64,000 nt of DNA, from NCBI GenBank assembly GCA_965153355.1, contig OZ231126.1, forward strand, positions 33,046,001 through 33,110,000, in the 5' to 3' direction. Under the pieces are notes generated by a model. The model saw only the letters and a program-made list of their open reading frames with translations. It had not been told where the DNA came from and did not search any database. Source of the stretch: Flaccisagitta enflata. Taxonomy: Eukaryota > Chaetognatha > Sagittoidea > Aphragmophora. Each line of letters opens with the position of its first letter. Position 1 is the first letter of the stretch. Below, one piece after another: positions 10,740 to 20,342 of the stretch. The position numbers and the translations under genes were made by a program.

Positions 10740-11203
10740 TGCCGCTGCCGCTGCCGGACGTTGTCAATCTCACCGCCACTCCTGCCTCGAAACTTCTCGA
10801 TTTCACGGAAGACTCTTTCTTTGAAGGCTGGATCACGCTTGAAGCGAAAACGCTGGTTGCCGAGTCGCTTCATCGCAGTCGGTCGTGATTTCACTCTTCT
10901 CAGAATCTCCATGATTTTTTCATGATGAAATTTCCATGTGACGGGAGCAAAGTACTTTTTCACAATTGGGCAAAAATATATCTTTTCCTCTAACGTTTTG
11001 CACGCTCTGACATTTTCGAGGGAATCACCCATCTCCTCTTGCGAGACGATTGATGATGCAAAGTCATGGTAGAAGATGCGCGATGTTGCTGTTGAGGACG
11101 CGATTGTCGAGGATGCGATCGATATTATCGTTGAGGACGCGGTCATCCGTCGCGATAGCGTTGATCGACGCAATATCTCGTCCTCTTTTGCCCGTTTTTC
11201 CAC
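10736..11203 (-). CDS. BEL/Pao Pol: RT N-terminal region (frame-shifted segment)
   Basis: A 155-residue frame covering the region between protease and RT palm: the segment FASSIVSQEEMGDSLENV, then KYFAPVTWKFHHEKI and an arginine-rich helix leading to FREIEKFRG. BEL elements have a comparable F-x-x-E-E-x-G and PWK-like block just before the RT core. It overlaps the protease frame at its 5' end and the palm frame at its 3' end by a few bases, both in different registers. Confidence 0.7.
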   Translation of the reverse strand: MEKRAKEDEILRRSTLSRRMTASSTIISIASSTIASSTATSRIFYHDFASSIVSQEEMGDSLENVRACKTLEEKIYFCPIVKKYFAPVTWKFHHEKIMEILRRVKSRPTAMKRLGNQRFRFKRDPAFKERVFREIEKFRGRSGGEIDNVRQRQRH

Positions 11204-11609
11204 ATACAGTCCAACCGAATAGACATCTAAAGCAAGTCAAAGATCCTGAAGGCCCTCGACGGATTTCTTGAGCGACGGCGGCATCCGCATGCGCCGCTCC
11301 GATGATCATCATCACACCGCCTTCAGCTTCTGGAAATTTTACGCCTTCGATGTGAGGTTGGTCAGATAGGTCGCGGAGAAAAGGAGGAATATCGCGTTCA
11401 CTCGTTAACAAATCACCCACCAATGCGTCGCTGATGTCGACGACATATTCCTCGTCGACCGATTGCATGGTGAATGAAGCGATGAAACGATCCTCAACAA
11501 CATGACTTCCCACAGTAATCACCGTCATTTGCACTGTTTTTGTTGGAATCAGAAGACTGCGAATGACATTGGTACTGATCACGTCGCGATCAGCGCCTGA
11601 GTCGATCAT
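11064..11609 (-). CDS. BEL/Pao aspartic protease
   Basis: The N terminus carries the retropepsin-type active-site box (IYAMIDSGADRDVIS; the track start is the Met inside it). It is followed by the hydrophobic flap region of the fold and by VMMIIGAAHAD, resembling the conserved I-I-G-x-D block of these proteases. The preceding Gag tail (11606-11995) reads into this box only after a frame change near 11625. It would cleave Gag-Pol at assembly. Confidence 0.78.
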   Translation of the reverse strand: MIDSGADRDVISTNVIRSLLIPTKTVQMTVITVGSHVVEDRFIASFTMQSVDEEYVVDISDALVGDLLTSERDIPPFLRDLSDQPHIEGVKFPEAEGGVMMIIGAAHADAAVAQEIRRGPSGSLTCFRCLFGWTVCGKTGKRGRDIASINAIATDDRVLNDNIDRILDNRVLNSNIAHLLP

Positions 11610-11995
11610 AGCGTAAATCGTCCTCTGCGCGCACCCGAAGAATTGTTTATAATAGTCACTGGAACGATCGGACGGACAACGCCACCAATGAAGAGACGGA
11701 CCGCGACGTTGCGCCGCCGCCAGTCATGCCGTGGCGTTAGGAGAGATGATTTCCGTTGATCGCTGCCTCCGTCGTCGACGGCTGTTGGTGCTGCTGCAGC
11801 CGCATCCTCTGACTTTTTGAAGGGAGCCAGCGGTACTTTATTTCCCTGCTTATTTTCTCCTTTCTTCTCTTCCTTTTCTTCTTTCTTGTAGGTGCGCCCG
11901 TGGAGAATCGTTGCGTGCCGCTTCTTGCAGGTTGGCAAGTCGGCCTGTTCACGCATCCTTTGGCGTTGTGTCCTGGCAAGAGACAGTGGAAGCAA
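11606..11995 (-). pseudogene. BEL Gag C-terminal tail in shifted frame
   Basis: This frame holds the continuation expected after the Gag zinc knuckles: DLPTCKKRHATILHGRTY, which resembles the C-x-x-C-x-x-R-H-H-x-x-L-H block of BEL elements, then a Lys/Glu-rich linker and a stretch leading to the protease. The main Gag frame (11737-12987) runs past the same point in another register. A single-base change near 11.96 kb would explain the break. Confidence 0.6.
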
Positions 11996-12987
11996 AGACG
12001 ACGAGACATGATCTTTTGAACTCTCGCGTCCACTTCCAACTCTAACAGCTGATGACAGTTTTCTGTTTGATGCATTCCACTGCAGACATTGCAGCGGTCC
12101 GTCGACTGCGTCTTTTGCTTGCCATTGGTCAAAGCATCTTCATATGATGATGGCGCTTCTTTCTCTGTAGTTGCGACTGCTGCCACTGATGCTGTTTTGC
12201 AGCTGACGCCTTTGTTGCGCTGAATCACTGCCCATGTCTCGATCAAGTTGACCAAATTGTCGAATGAAAACATTTGTCCATTTAGGGCTGCTTCATGTTG
12301 CTTTTCCCAGAATTTATCTGCAAGATGAGGGACCCTCTTGTTGAGGATCTCCTGCAGCAGCTCGTCACGATAGCATTGTTGCACTTCTCCACAGGTCCTC
12401 GCAATCTTCTTTGCCTTTTGCAACCTTGCAGACAAATTGAAATGCCTTGCATGGTCGGCCGACTGGATCTTCGCCTCCGCGACGATTTCGTTGAACAGCG
12501 CCGCAATGTTGCAGCGCCTTGCCATGAAGACGACGTCCATTTTTGCGAAGGCGTCGTCAATCTCTCCTCTTGCTGTCGCTTCAGTTGCATCAATCGTCGC
12601 AGTTTCAATGATCTCTTTTGCCGGACCAGCAAACCACTTAGGCAATTCCAATAAGATGTCCATTTGCGTCAAGCCTTCATGCTTCTCAGCATCTTTAAAC
12701 TTCCTCTTCCACATCATAAAGTCAGTGGACGAAAGCTCCTGCAGAGGCTTCTCAGGTCTTGCTCTCTCCAACGCTTTGAGGCCGACCTCCCTTGCTCGCA
12801 TGAGATCATTGTACGTCGCTCTTTCCAAAAACCTGTCCAGAGCCGGATTGTTGGGCATCTGAACGTGAACTTCCGGTTGACGGACTACTTGGTGATGCTC
12901 CACTTGATGATACGCTGGGGGTTGTTGGACGAAAGCGTATTGACCCCCGACTTTCACCGGAGATCTCTTTTTGGTTTCACGCTCCAC
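11737..12987 (-). CDS. BEL/Pao Gag with two zinc knuckles
   Basis: A 416-residue frame. Residues about 85-260 form the helical capsid-like domain (DUF1759-type, with ILLELPKWFAGPAKEII). Two zinc knuckles follow, C-x2-C-x3-H-x4-C at residues 299-311 and C-x2-C-x4-H-x4-C at 332-345, the latter preceded by a short basic segment. Two adjacent knuckles of these spacings are usual in BEL/Pao Gag and bind element RNA. The residues after the second knuckle are probably out of frame, since the expected continuation is in the next frame (11606-11995). The start overlaps the end of the polyglutamine ORF in a different register. Confidence 0.88.
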   Translation of the reverse strand: MERETKKRSPVKVGGQYAFVQQPPAYHQVEHHQVVRQPEVHVQMPNNPALDRFLERATYNDLMRAREVGLKALERARPEKPLQELSSTDFMMWKRKFKDAEKHEGLTQMDILLELPKWFAGPAKEIIETATIDATEATARGEIDDAFAKMDVVFMARRCNIAALFNEIVAEAKIQSADHARHFNLSARLQKAKKIARTCGEVQQCYRDELLQEILNKRVPHLADKFWEKQHEAALNGQMFSFDNLVNLIETWAVIQRNKGVSCKTASVAAVATTEKEAPSSYEDALTNGKQKTQSTDRCNVCSGMHQTENCHQLLELEVDARVQKIMSRRLCFHCLLPGHNAKGCVNRPTCQPARSGTQRFSTGAPTRKKKRKRRKEKISREIKYRWLPSKSQRMRLQQHQQPSTTEAAINGNHLS

Positions 12988-14945
12988 CCCACTTCCTCTT
13001 GCTGATTCACTTGTTGTTGACGATCATCTTGATGGAATCGGGGAGCATCAAAATCTTGGCGGACGTACTGTCGTTGTTGTTGTTCTTCTTTTCGCTGTTT
13101 TTCTGCTCTCGCTGCGGCAAGGTCAAAGTCTCTCTGCTGAATCTGCATCTTCAAACTGTCTACTTCTTGCTGCAAACGCTGATTCTGCTGGATAACTTCC
13201 GCTTGAGGCGTTGCTAGAGGCGCTTGCGCTATTTTCGGCGCCTTCGGCTGCAATCCATTCGTTGTCTTCTTAGGAGCGACTTTTCTTCTTTCTTTATCTT
13301 GCAGCTGTTGTGCCAACTTCGCGTCAGCGGCCTCCTGCTTCTGCCTCCTGCGCATTGCCTCCGTTGCATCACCCCCGCTTCCGGCTGTGTTGAAGACCTT
13401 TTCCTCTTGATGGGGAATACCAGTCTCCCTTCTAGCAGAGCCAATCTGCTTCTCGAAGATCACTTCCGGTGCGGTGGGGAGAATCGTTGCCGCTGGGGTT
13501 TGATGATGCTGATCCTGATGCTGTTGCTGTTGTTGAAGCCGTTGCTGCTGCCACTGTTGATGTTGAAGCTGCTGTTGCTGGTCAGGACGCTGTTGCTGCT
13601 CATTCTGCTGCTGCAGTTGACGCTGACGTTGTCCTTGCTGCTGCTGCTGCTCCATCTGTTGCTGCTGCTGCATCGGCTGCTTGACGGACGTTTCCACTGA
13701 CTGCACATGACGTCGCTGTATGTTCGGATTGAACGATCCCGGATTGACGTTTCTGAAGATAGATCGACGGTCTTTTGGCGGATGCTGCGGCTGCTGCTGT
13801 TCCAGCTCAGACAGTTGCCTAAGCTTCACATCTCGCTGCTCTAAAGCCCCACCAATGCCGCCGTCGTTCAGGCTATTCCAGTGCTTCCGTTGCATTTCTG
13901 CCGCATTGTTGAATATTCCCGCTCTTCTATCTTCATCTCGTTGCTGCTGCTGGCGAAAGTTACACATTTTGTCGTATGAGTCCTTGTCTTCTTGTGATGA
14001 GCTTCGTTGTTGGAATCCCAATGGCACCGCGATCGGCGCCTTTGGAGCTGTTGCTGCATCACCACCTTCACCTTCAGCCATCATGCGCAGCCGTTGATCT
14101 GCAAGGCGTTGCTGTCTCTCTTCTTCTGTCTCCTCACTGATGTTCATGCTTTCGACAAAATGGTTGTTTGAAGCTGGAGGATCCACCACCACCGCTGGGA
14201 TTACGGCGGGAGGTTGCTGTTGCTGCTGCAGTTGCTGTTGCATGTTTTCCCCTGCATCGTTTTGTGATTGTTGTTGTTGTTGTTGCTGCTGCTGCTGCTG
14301 ATCGTGTTGTTGCTGTTGCTGCGCCACAGGTTGTGGCGCCGGCTGCAGGTTCTGTTGTTGTTGCTGATCTTGTTGACAAAATTGTTGTAGTTGCTGCAAC
14401 TGCTGCTGCTGCAACAGCTCTTGCTGCTGCCGTTGAGCCGTCGTTTGCTGCTGCTCCTGTGGTCGGTGGAGTTGACGTTGCTGTTGGAGTTGCTGCTGCA
14501 TCTGCAATTGATGCTGCTGCTGTTGCTCCTGTTGCTGTCGCTGCTCCTCCTCCCGTTGTTGCTGCTGCATATCGTTAATCAGCCGACGGCCTTGTCGCAT
14601 TTCCTCCTCCAACTGCCTACCCCATCTGTCTCTCTCAGCACTCCTGTTGACGAAGCGTCGCCTCGCCCTCTCCTGCGGCGTCAATCCGTTGATGATCCCG
14701 CGGCCTCTTGCGAGAGCGTCGGCGTCGTCGAGATCCGCAAGCATGTCGTCAGCTTGCTGCATTGGAGACGCACGCGCAGGTTCAATTTCCGAGACCAAGT
14801 CTGATACCCATTGATTGACGGCATCTCCTCTTTGGATCGGCGGCAGATTTAGAAATTGGCCGCCAGTCGGAGATTGCGCACCATGTCGCCGGGCCGGAAG
14901 TGGTAGATACTCGGATCCGTCGGGGTTTGGCGAAGACGTTCGCAT
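12954..14945 (-). CDS. BEL polyglutamine ORF upstream of Gag
   Basis: A 663-residue frame starting at ATG 14945 (MRTSSPNPDG). Long Gln-rich tracts lie at about residues 125-260 and 425-500, mixed with Leu/His/Arg, and predicted helical charged stretches lie between them (LAQQLQDKERRKVAPKK; LQQEVDSLKMQIQQRDFDL). It ends in KPKRDLR, overlapping the first codons of Gag in another frame. It could be an extended N-terminal Gag region expressed by frameshifting, or a separate ORF. The Gln tracts are encoded by mixed CAG/CAA, less slippage-prone than pure CAG. No domain is recognised. Confidence 0.65.
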   Translation of the reverse strand: MRTSSPNPDGSEYLPLPARRHGAQSPTGGQFLNLPPIQRGDAVNQWVSDLVSEIEPARASPMQQADDMLADLDDADALARGRGIINGLTPQERARRRFVNRSAERDRWGRQLEEEMRQGRRLINDMQQQQREEEQRQQQEQQQQHQLQMQQQLQQQRQLHRPQEQQQTTAQRQQQELLQQQQLQQLQQFCQQDQQQQQNLQPAPQPVAQQQQQHDQQQQQQQQQQQSQNDAGENMQQQLQQQQQPPAVIPAVVVDPPASNNHFVESMNISEETEEERQQRLADQRLRMMAEGEGGDAATAPKAPIAVPLGFQQRSSSQEDKDSYDKMCNFRQQQQRDEDRRAGIFNNAAEMQRKHWNSLNDGGIGGALEQRDVKLRQLSELEQQQPQHPPKDRRSIFRNVNPGSFNPNIQRRHVQSVETSVKQPMQQQQQMEQQQQQGQRQRQLQQQNEQQQRPDQQQQLQHQQWQQQRLQQQQQHQDQHHQTPAATILPTAPEVIFEKQIGSARRETGIPHQEEKVFNTAGSGGDATEAMRRRQKQEAADAKLAQQLQDKERRKVAPKKTTNGLQPKAPKIAQAPLATPQAEVIQQNQRLQQEVDSLKMQIQQRDFDLAAARAEKQRKEEQQQRQYVRQDFDAPRFHQDDRQQQVNQQEEVGWSVKPKRDLR

Positions 14946-14972
14946 CCTTGGAGTCGGAGCGCCGTAACATTG

Positions 14973-15497
14973 TCACGGGGCGGCGGGAGTGTCAGTTGGG
15001 AGACTGTTCCATGAGAATTCGTTGACGGGTCTTTTGCGATTCCCAATGTCGTTGTGCACTGCGTTCACGATGTCGGCGTTGGAAGGAAAACCCTCTGGAT
15101 AGTTTTCACGATCAAAGAAACGCATGGAGTCCCATTCGCTGGATTCGACGCAGCAAAGAAGACGCCGCGAATCGAAGAGGGTCGCCGGCATCGAGTCGAG
15201 CGCCATTTCTCTTGCATACGATATGAAGTCGTAGACCATGTCCCGAAGGCCGTGTCGAGCGCCATCTGATTCACAGGCGGCGCCGTCGGTCACTGCCCCT
15301 TCGGCGCAAGTAGAGACGGCGTCGAAGAGGCGCCGGCATCCTTCCATTTCCGCAGTGATGTCGTTCTTCATTGCGCGCAAACGGTTCGACCTCGGACACT
15401 GATTCAAACCGAAATGAGATACACGAGATGACGTTGGGCGGTCGAGACGGTGTCGTCGTTGCGCGGCTGCCATTGTCCAATTTTTCTGGAGGTCCAT
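14973..15497 (-). CDS. BEL leader ORF of unknown function
   Basis: The first ORF after the 5' LTR, 174 residues, starting at ATG 15497 (MDLQKNWTMA), 35 bp inside the LTR boundary. It includes MEGCRRLFDAVSTCAEGAV and DMVYDFISYAREMALDS, with mixed helical character. It stops 28 bp before the polyglutamine ORF, in a different frame. It may be the true N terminus of Gag. No clear tRNA primer-binding site could be recognised in the ~35 bp between LTR and ORF. Confidence 0.5.
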   Translation of the reverse strand: MDLQKNWTMAAAQRRHRLDRPTSSRVSHFGLNQCPRSNRLRAMKNDITAEMEGCRRLFDAVSTCAEGAVTDGAACESDGARHGLRDMVYDFISYAREMALDSMPATLFDSRRLLCCVESSEWDSMRFFDRENYPEGFPSNADIVNAVHNDIGNRKRPVNEFSWNSLPTDTPAAP

Positions 15498-15531
15498 GAA
15501 AAGAATCGAGTCGTTTTTTAAATTGTTGAAA

Positions 15532-16439
15532 TGTAATTACGCCCACGAGTTTCAACTGGCACTGTCTATGAGCGTCTATCTGACTGACGACTTGTGGTGA
15601 AAGAAAGTTGGCCGATTGGAAAATAGGAAGGCGATCGTCTCGTTTATTCCATAAAAATTTCAACAACTGAAGAGAGGGGGAAAAATGAAAGGGAAAGTGG
15701 GCGTTAATTGTGATCAGCAAACGCAAAAGATAACATGAAATCGAGATAGGACACAATAAAGGACAGAAACAGCACATGACAACATGTTCATCTTCTTCAG
15801 AGCCCATGCCACCTGATAATACCTGCCCCTGCCCCGGCCCATCCCATTAAATTCATCCATATCATCCCTATAGTAAGCTGACCGGGCAAGCGATAAAACC
15901 ATACTAAAATCCGGCGATAAAAATGCAAAAGGGCAAAAGACAAAAATAACAGACCGGAAACAAGAAACAACGTTAATAAAATCAGAAACACGTCTATAAA
16001 AACTTACTTTTAGGCCCACTTTCGTTGGTTTCAACCCACAGTCTGTCGATGTCAAATTAACGTTAATTGTCCGTTCATTAGTTTATCTGCAATAAAAAGA
16101 TGAGAGATTATTGAAATTAGTGAATTCCAAGGGCGCATTCAAACGATCATAAAAATCAATCAATCACTTTAAGAAGCGATGCCATAATTAAATAAAACCA
16201 ATCAATCCAAAATTGGATGATACGAAAGACGAGTTACGTATATTTGCCTACGTAGCAAAAACAAATGGCACAAATCAAGGCGCAACCATATGGTTACCCA
16301 TCTAGCGTTCAATATAAAAAATGGCAAGAAACAAAAGACACGGGCATCGAATAGTAGAGAAAGAGAAAAAAGCCAAAAGCACGCAAAAGAGACAGAAGGC
16401 ACACACACCTAAGCGACGGACAGACATACATTTCTAACA
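15532..16439 (-). repeat. BEL/Pao 5' LTR
   Basis: A 908-bp LTR in direct repeat with 3248-4160, with the same TGTAA and TAACA ends. Length differences are small indels, several in A-runs (for example CAATCCAAAATTGG versus one extra A in the other copy). It would supply the element promoter on the minus strand; no core promoter motif could be assigned. Confidence 0.93.
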
Positions 16440-16444
16440 ACTGT
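16440..16444. repeat. target-site duplication ACTGT, right copy
   Basis: Follows the LTR end TTTCTAACA and matches 3243-3247. On the minus strand it falls in codons 382-384 of the CCCH gene. Confidence 0.92.
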
Positions 16445-17589
16445 CCTGTGTCGATCCTCGGGCATCTGCCTTTGTTCTCTAAATGCTTGCAAGGAGCCGC
16501 TCTGGCCGTAGGATCCCTGGGTGGGGCTCGGGGCTGGGGCGTGGGTGGAGGATGTATCGGCTTGTTGTGATCGATTACTTCTCTCTCTGCGGGATTAGGA
16601 TGTCGAGGGGCGTTTCCCTCGTGAGGATAATGACACCTTTTGCCCAATTCCAGACGATAACATTTGCCATCTTTGGCCAAATTGGGACAAGCGTAATCTT
16701 CGTGGGAAAAGAAGCAATCGATACCATTGTCGATTTTGATACATCTTCCTTTTGCTTCCAGATATTTGCAAGGCAGTCTAACTTTTGGCTTATCGCCTTG
16801 ACGCAATTCCTCTGGTCCATGAGCAAATGAGCATTTGTAAGAAAACCTTTCTTCGCCGCGTGGGCACGTCAATCCATTCTCCCAATGGTAACACATGGTG
16901 GTCTTGTAATTGTTCCTGCCATACTCGGACAAATCATCGACGCCGTGAGCATACGTGCAATCGTTGTCGCCTTTGCAATATCCAGTTTCCATAAACGCGA
17001 CACAAAGACGAATCTTGTGAGTAGAAAATCTGCCATCTTGTTGCTTTTGGCTTTTTGGAGTAAATTGTTGATGGGGCTGGCGCTTGTGAGTAGTGAACCC
17101 CCACTTGTCGGTACACAAAGGCTGGGATTGGGACTTCTTACCAGAGTAGCTGTAGTAACCATTTTTGATATTCAAAATTCTCTCGCCTTTTCGAGGCCGA
17201 TCGCTTTTGGGAACTTCCATTTTCGGTCGCAATTCTTTTTCTCCGTGAGCTTTGAGACACGCTTGTCGGTTTGGGCACGAGATGCCTTCCTTCCAGTAAC
17301 CGCAAAGCGAGGTTTTGTAGCGCATCCAACTGGCCAGCGTGAGATCTTTTGGTCCGTGAGCAAATTCACAAACCGAGGCGTCCAAGGGGCATTTCCCTTC
17401 CGCCATAAAAATGTTGCACAACGCAATTTTTCCGCTGTCGAGCAAATTGGCGAAATCTTCCGCCGTTTCGAGATCCTCGGCGCGGGCGGGTTTAGGATCT
17501 GGTTTCTCGTCGTCGTCGGCGGAAGGAGAAGCGTCGACTTTAGACGGCTCTTTACCCTCTTCATCACTCGAAATCTCGTCGTAATCCAT
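16440..17589 (-). CDS. CCCH zinc-finger/RS-domain protein, 5' part
   Basis: Start at ATG 17589 (MDYDEISSDEEG); the in-frame upstream TTG is not needed. An acidic N terminus (about 1-50) is followed by CCCH fingers at residues 58-78, 96-115, 196-215, 233-257, 274-296 and 301-323, with C-x8-C-x5/6/8/10-C-x3-H spacing. The seventh starts at C367 and is cut after Q383 by the BEL insertion. Fingers 1-4 are each followed by similar words (HGPKDL, HGEKEL, HGVDDL, HGPEEL), so the array likely arose by internal duplication. A Pro-rich linker lies at about 345-365. Reading on from here, the frame enters the LTR and ends within about 65 residues with a hydrophobic LTR-encoded tail, so the intact protein cannot be made from this allele. 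Confidence 0.9.
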
Positions 17590-18120
17590 GATACGAATGA
17601 AGAAAAATTTACCGCACAAAAACACGCGTTGATTGGAGGAAAGTTTATGCAAATCAGAAGATAAAAGTTTTTGTTTTTTAGTTTTTGTTTTTTCTACGTT
17701 TTAAAAGGAGAGAAAGTTTTTTTTCTTTTTTCATTAAGAAGCAAATTTTACAATATTGATTTTTTTCCATGAGGAGAGGGAAAAGTTCTATTTTGTTCAA
17801 CAAGTTTATTTATCTTTTGTCGAGCATTTTGATTCGTGTCACAAAATTACTATTAGTGAGTCTATTGAAAGCTTCTTTTTCGAAATTGATAATCGAGTTT
17901 ACAGTTTTGGGCTTGATTCCAGAGCAACTTGGCCGAATTGCCGAAGCTGAAAGCAGAGCGCTAAAAATGTTTATTGTTTAATGTTTAATTAGGATTTTGT
18001 TTTTAACAGTCACAGATTAAAACGTTTTTTATTTCACTGAATCTTAAAATAAAGATTGTGTCAAAAGAGAAAATATTTGCGATATGGCGGCAAATTGTTT
18101 CAATTCGTTGATAACAAATA
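17590..18120. other. 5' flank of the CCCH gene
   Basis: A/T-rich sequence upstream of the minus-strand ATG at 17589, expected to hold its promoter and 5' UTR. No TATA box or other motif could be assigned. Small plus-strand ORFs here look like chance. Confidence 0.35.
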
Positions 18121-18121
18121 A

Positions 18122-18200
18122 GAAATGCGGGGTTACAACATCGTCATGGACGTGAGGGCAGGGGCATACGACCCCCTTTTACACCCCCTGCCACGCATAC
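18122..18200. repeat. fragment of short hairpin-repeat subfamily
   Basis: GCGGGGTTACAACATCG followed by GTGAGGGCAGGGGCAT resembles the head of the copy at 63.05 kb (GCGGGGTCACAATATCG, then GTGGGCAGTGGCAT). It directly adjoins the 17-bp minisatellite, suggesting that the array grew from the tract inside such an element. Confidence 0.4.
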
Positions 18201-18300
18201 TCGTCGCACACAAATCTGCCTAACACAAAACCAACAGACAAAAAAAAAAAGACTAACTAAAGAGGCAGACAAACGAAACAGACAAACAAAGCAAACAAAC

Positions 18301-19510
18301 AAAACACACAAACAAAAGACAGACACACAAAGCAGACAGACACACAAAGCAGACAGACACACAAAACAGACAGACACACAAAACAGACAGACACACAAAA
18401 CAGACAGACACACAAAACAGACAGACACACAAAACAGACAGACACACAAAACAGACAGACACACAACACAGACAGACACACAACACAGACAGACACACAA
18501 AACAGATGGACACACAAAACAGATGGACACACAAAACAGATGGACACACAAAACAGATGGACACACAAAACAGATGGACACACAAAACAGATGGACACAC
18601 AAAACAGATGGACACACAAAACAGATGGACACACAAAACAGACGGCCACACAAAACAGACGGACACACAAAACAGATGAACACACAAAACAGACGGACAC
18701 ACAAAACAGACGGACACACAAAACAGACGGACACACAAAACAGACGGACACACAAAACAGACGGACACACAAAACAGACGGACACACAAATCTGAAGGAC
18801 ACACAAAACTGACGGACACACAAAACAGATGGACACACAAAACAGACAGAAAGGCAAAACAGACAGACACGCAAAACAGACAGACACACAAAACAGACAG
18901 ACAGGCAAAACAGACAGACACGCAAAACAGACAGACACGCAAAACTGACAGACACGCAAAACTGACAGACACGCAAAACTGACAGACACGCAAAACTGAC
19001 AGACACACAAAACAGACGGCCAGACACACAAAACAGACGGCCAGACACACAAGACAGACAGCCAGACACACAAGACAGACAGACACAAGACAGACACACG
19101 ACAGACAGACACACAAGGCAGACAGACACACAAAACAGATAGACACACAAAACAGATGGACACACAAAACAGACACACAAAACAGACGGACACACAAAAC
19201 ACGGACACACATAACAGACGGACACACAAAACAGACGGACACACAAAACAGACGGACACACAAAACAGACGGACACACAAAACAGACAGACACACAAAAC
19301 AGACAGACACACAAAACAGACAGACACACAAAAGAGACGGACACACAAAACTGACGGACACACAAAACTGACGGACACACAAAACTGACGGACACACAAA
19401 ACAGACGGACACACAAAACAGACGGACACACAAAACAGACGGACACAAAACAGAAGGACACGCAAAACAGACGGACGCACAAAACAGACGGACGCACAAA
19501 ATAGACGGAC
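18301..19510. repeat. 17-bp minisatellite, about 70 copies
   Basis: Tandem repeat with consensus CACACAAAACAGACGGA and variants (ACAGACAGA, ACAGATGGA, AACTGACAG). Blocks of identical variants lie together, a sign of local expansion. Because 17 is not a multiple of 3 and the unit has no stop on the minus strand, all three minus frames stay open for over 400 codons. Those ORFs are not considered genes. Confidence 0.95.
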
Positions 19511-19739
19511 TCTTTACCATGTCTGCCAATTTACCCATTGTCCATCGCTTCACATATTGTGTGAATAAATGTCATAAAATACAGACGCACAAAACAGACA
19601 CACAAAACAGACACACACAATAGACACAGATAAACAAAAAGAGTCGAAACACACAACGAAACAGTAGAAAATACACAGACAAAATACACCTACAAAATAG
19701 TAAAACACAGACAAAACAGTCACAGAGACACACCCGTGA

Positions 19740-19761
19740 CACACAGACACACACACACACA

Positions 19762-19819
<58 letters not shown>
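19740..19819. repeat. (AC)n microsatellite
   Basis: Nearly pure AC repeat, about 80 bp, preceded from 19585 by degenerate ACAGACAC/ACACAAAACAG words like those in the minisatellite upstream. Confidence 0.95.
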
Positions 19820-19821
<2 letters not shown>

Positions 19822-19934
19822 ATTATCATACGAGTCAATACGCTGGTACTCGTTGAAATCCGAATTAAACAGCAGCTTGACCATTTCTGAGAATTTCTGA
19901 AACAATCTTTGTTACTTTCTTTCCCTTTCAGTAT

Positions 19935-20133
19935 CGATGAAATGAATCGGCTCAAATTTCCTTCCATGCTGGTTTGTGAGAATGAGTCAGAGGGCCGATT
20001 AGATACGGGAAATCCTGTAAAACATTGGCATTTCATCGTCCAAATCTGGGATATCGATTTTCTCGTAATTCCGATAATGCAATGGTACGATCACTTTAAG
20101 CTGCGCTCAATATTCGAGAACTATTTTTCATGA
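19935..20133 (+). CDS. candidate terminal exon, unknown protein
   Basis: A good acceptor (TTACTTTCTTTCCCTTTCAG) precedes an open stretch reading IDEMNRLKFPSMLVCENESE, then HWHFIVQIWDIDFLVIPIMQ and ending ENYFS before TGA at 20131-20133. Amino acid composition is ordinary, unlike the repeat-derived frames around it. No family is recognised and no upstream exon was found, because the minisatellite lies immediately upstream. Confidence 0.35.
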
Positions 20134-20342
20134 CAACTACATATAACAAGTAACTTAGTGAGTTTGAACCGACGTGGAAAGGCCAGCATTAGTATCCTTT
20201 GGCACTTGGGGCGTCAACCACGCATCGTCATTGCCGAGTGCCGACTTTACCGCCCTCGCTGATTTAACCCCTCATCAAAAACATCATCATCGCTCAATAC
20301 CATAAATTATCATCGCGCAATACCATAAATTAAGTGAGTTAA

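Larger units (their letters stand above)
3248..16439 (-). mobile_element. BEL/Pao LTR retrotransposon (full length)
   Basis: A 13.2 kb element in minus orientation with two LTRs in direct repeat (TG...CA ends), a 5-bp target duplication and the order Gag, aspartic protease, reverse transcriptase/RNase H, integrase. That order, the paired Gag zinc knuckles and the integrase C-terminal domain identify BEL/Pao. Two unusual parts are a polyglutamine ORF upstream of Gag and a long ORF between integrase and the 3' LTR. The LTRs differ by about three substitutions and four small indels in about 908 bp, so insertion was recent. The coding region changes frame several times, so this copy appears unable to make its full polyprotein, unless some shifts are assembly errors. 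It disrupts a host CCCH gene. Confidence 0.95.

Noticed and set aside
13460-14804. Plus-strand Leu/Val-rich ORFs opposite the polyglutamine frame
   Set aside because: Complement of CAG/CAA-rich sequence; the minus strand carries the element's coding order.
18144-19553. 469-, 414- and 407-codon minus-strand Cys/Val-rich ORFs
   Set aside because: They are readings of a 17-bp minisatellite in all frames, not a protein family.
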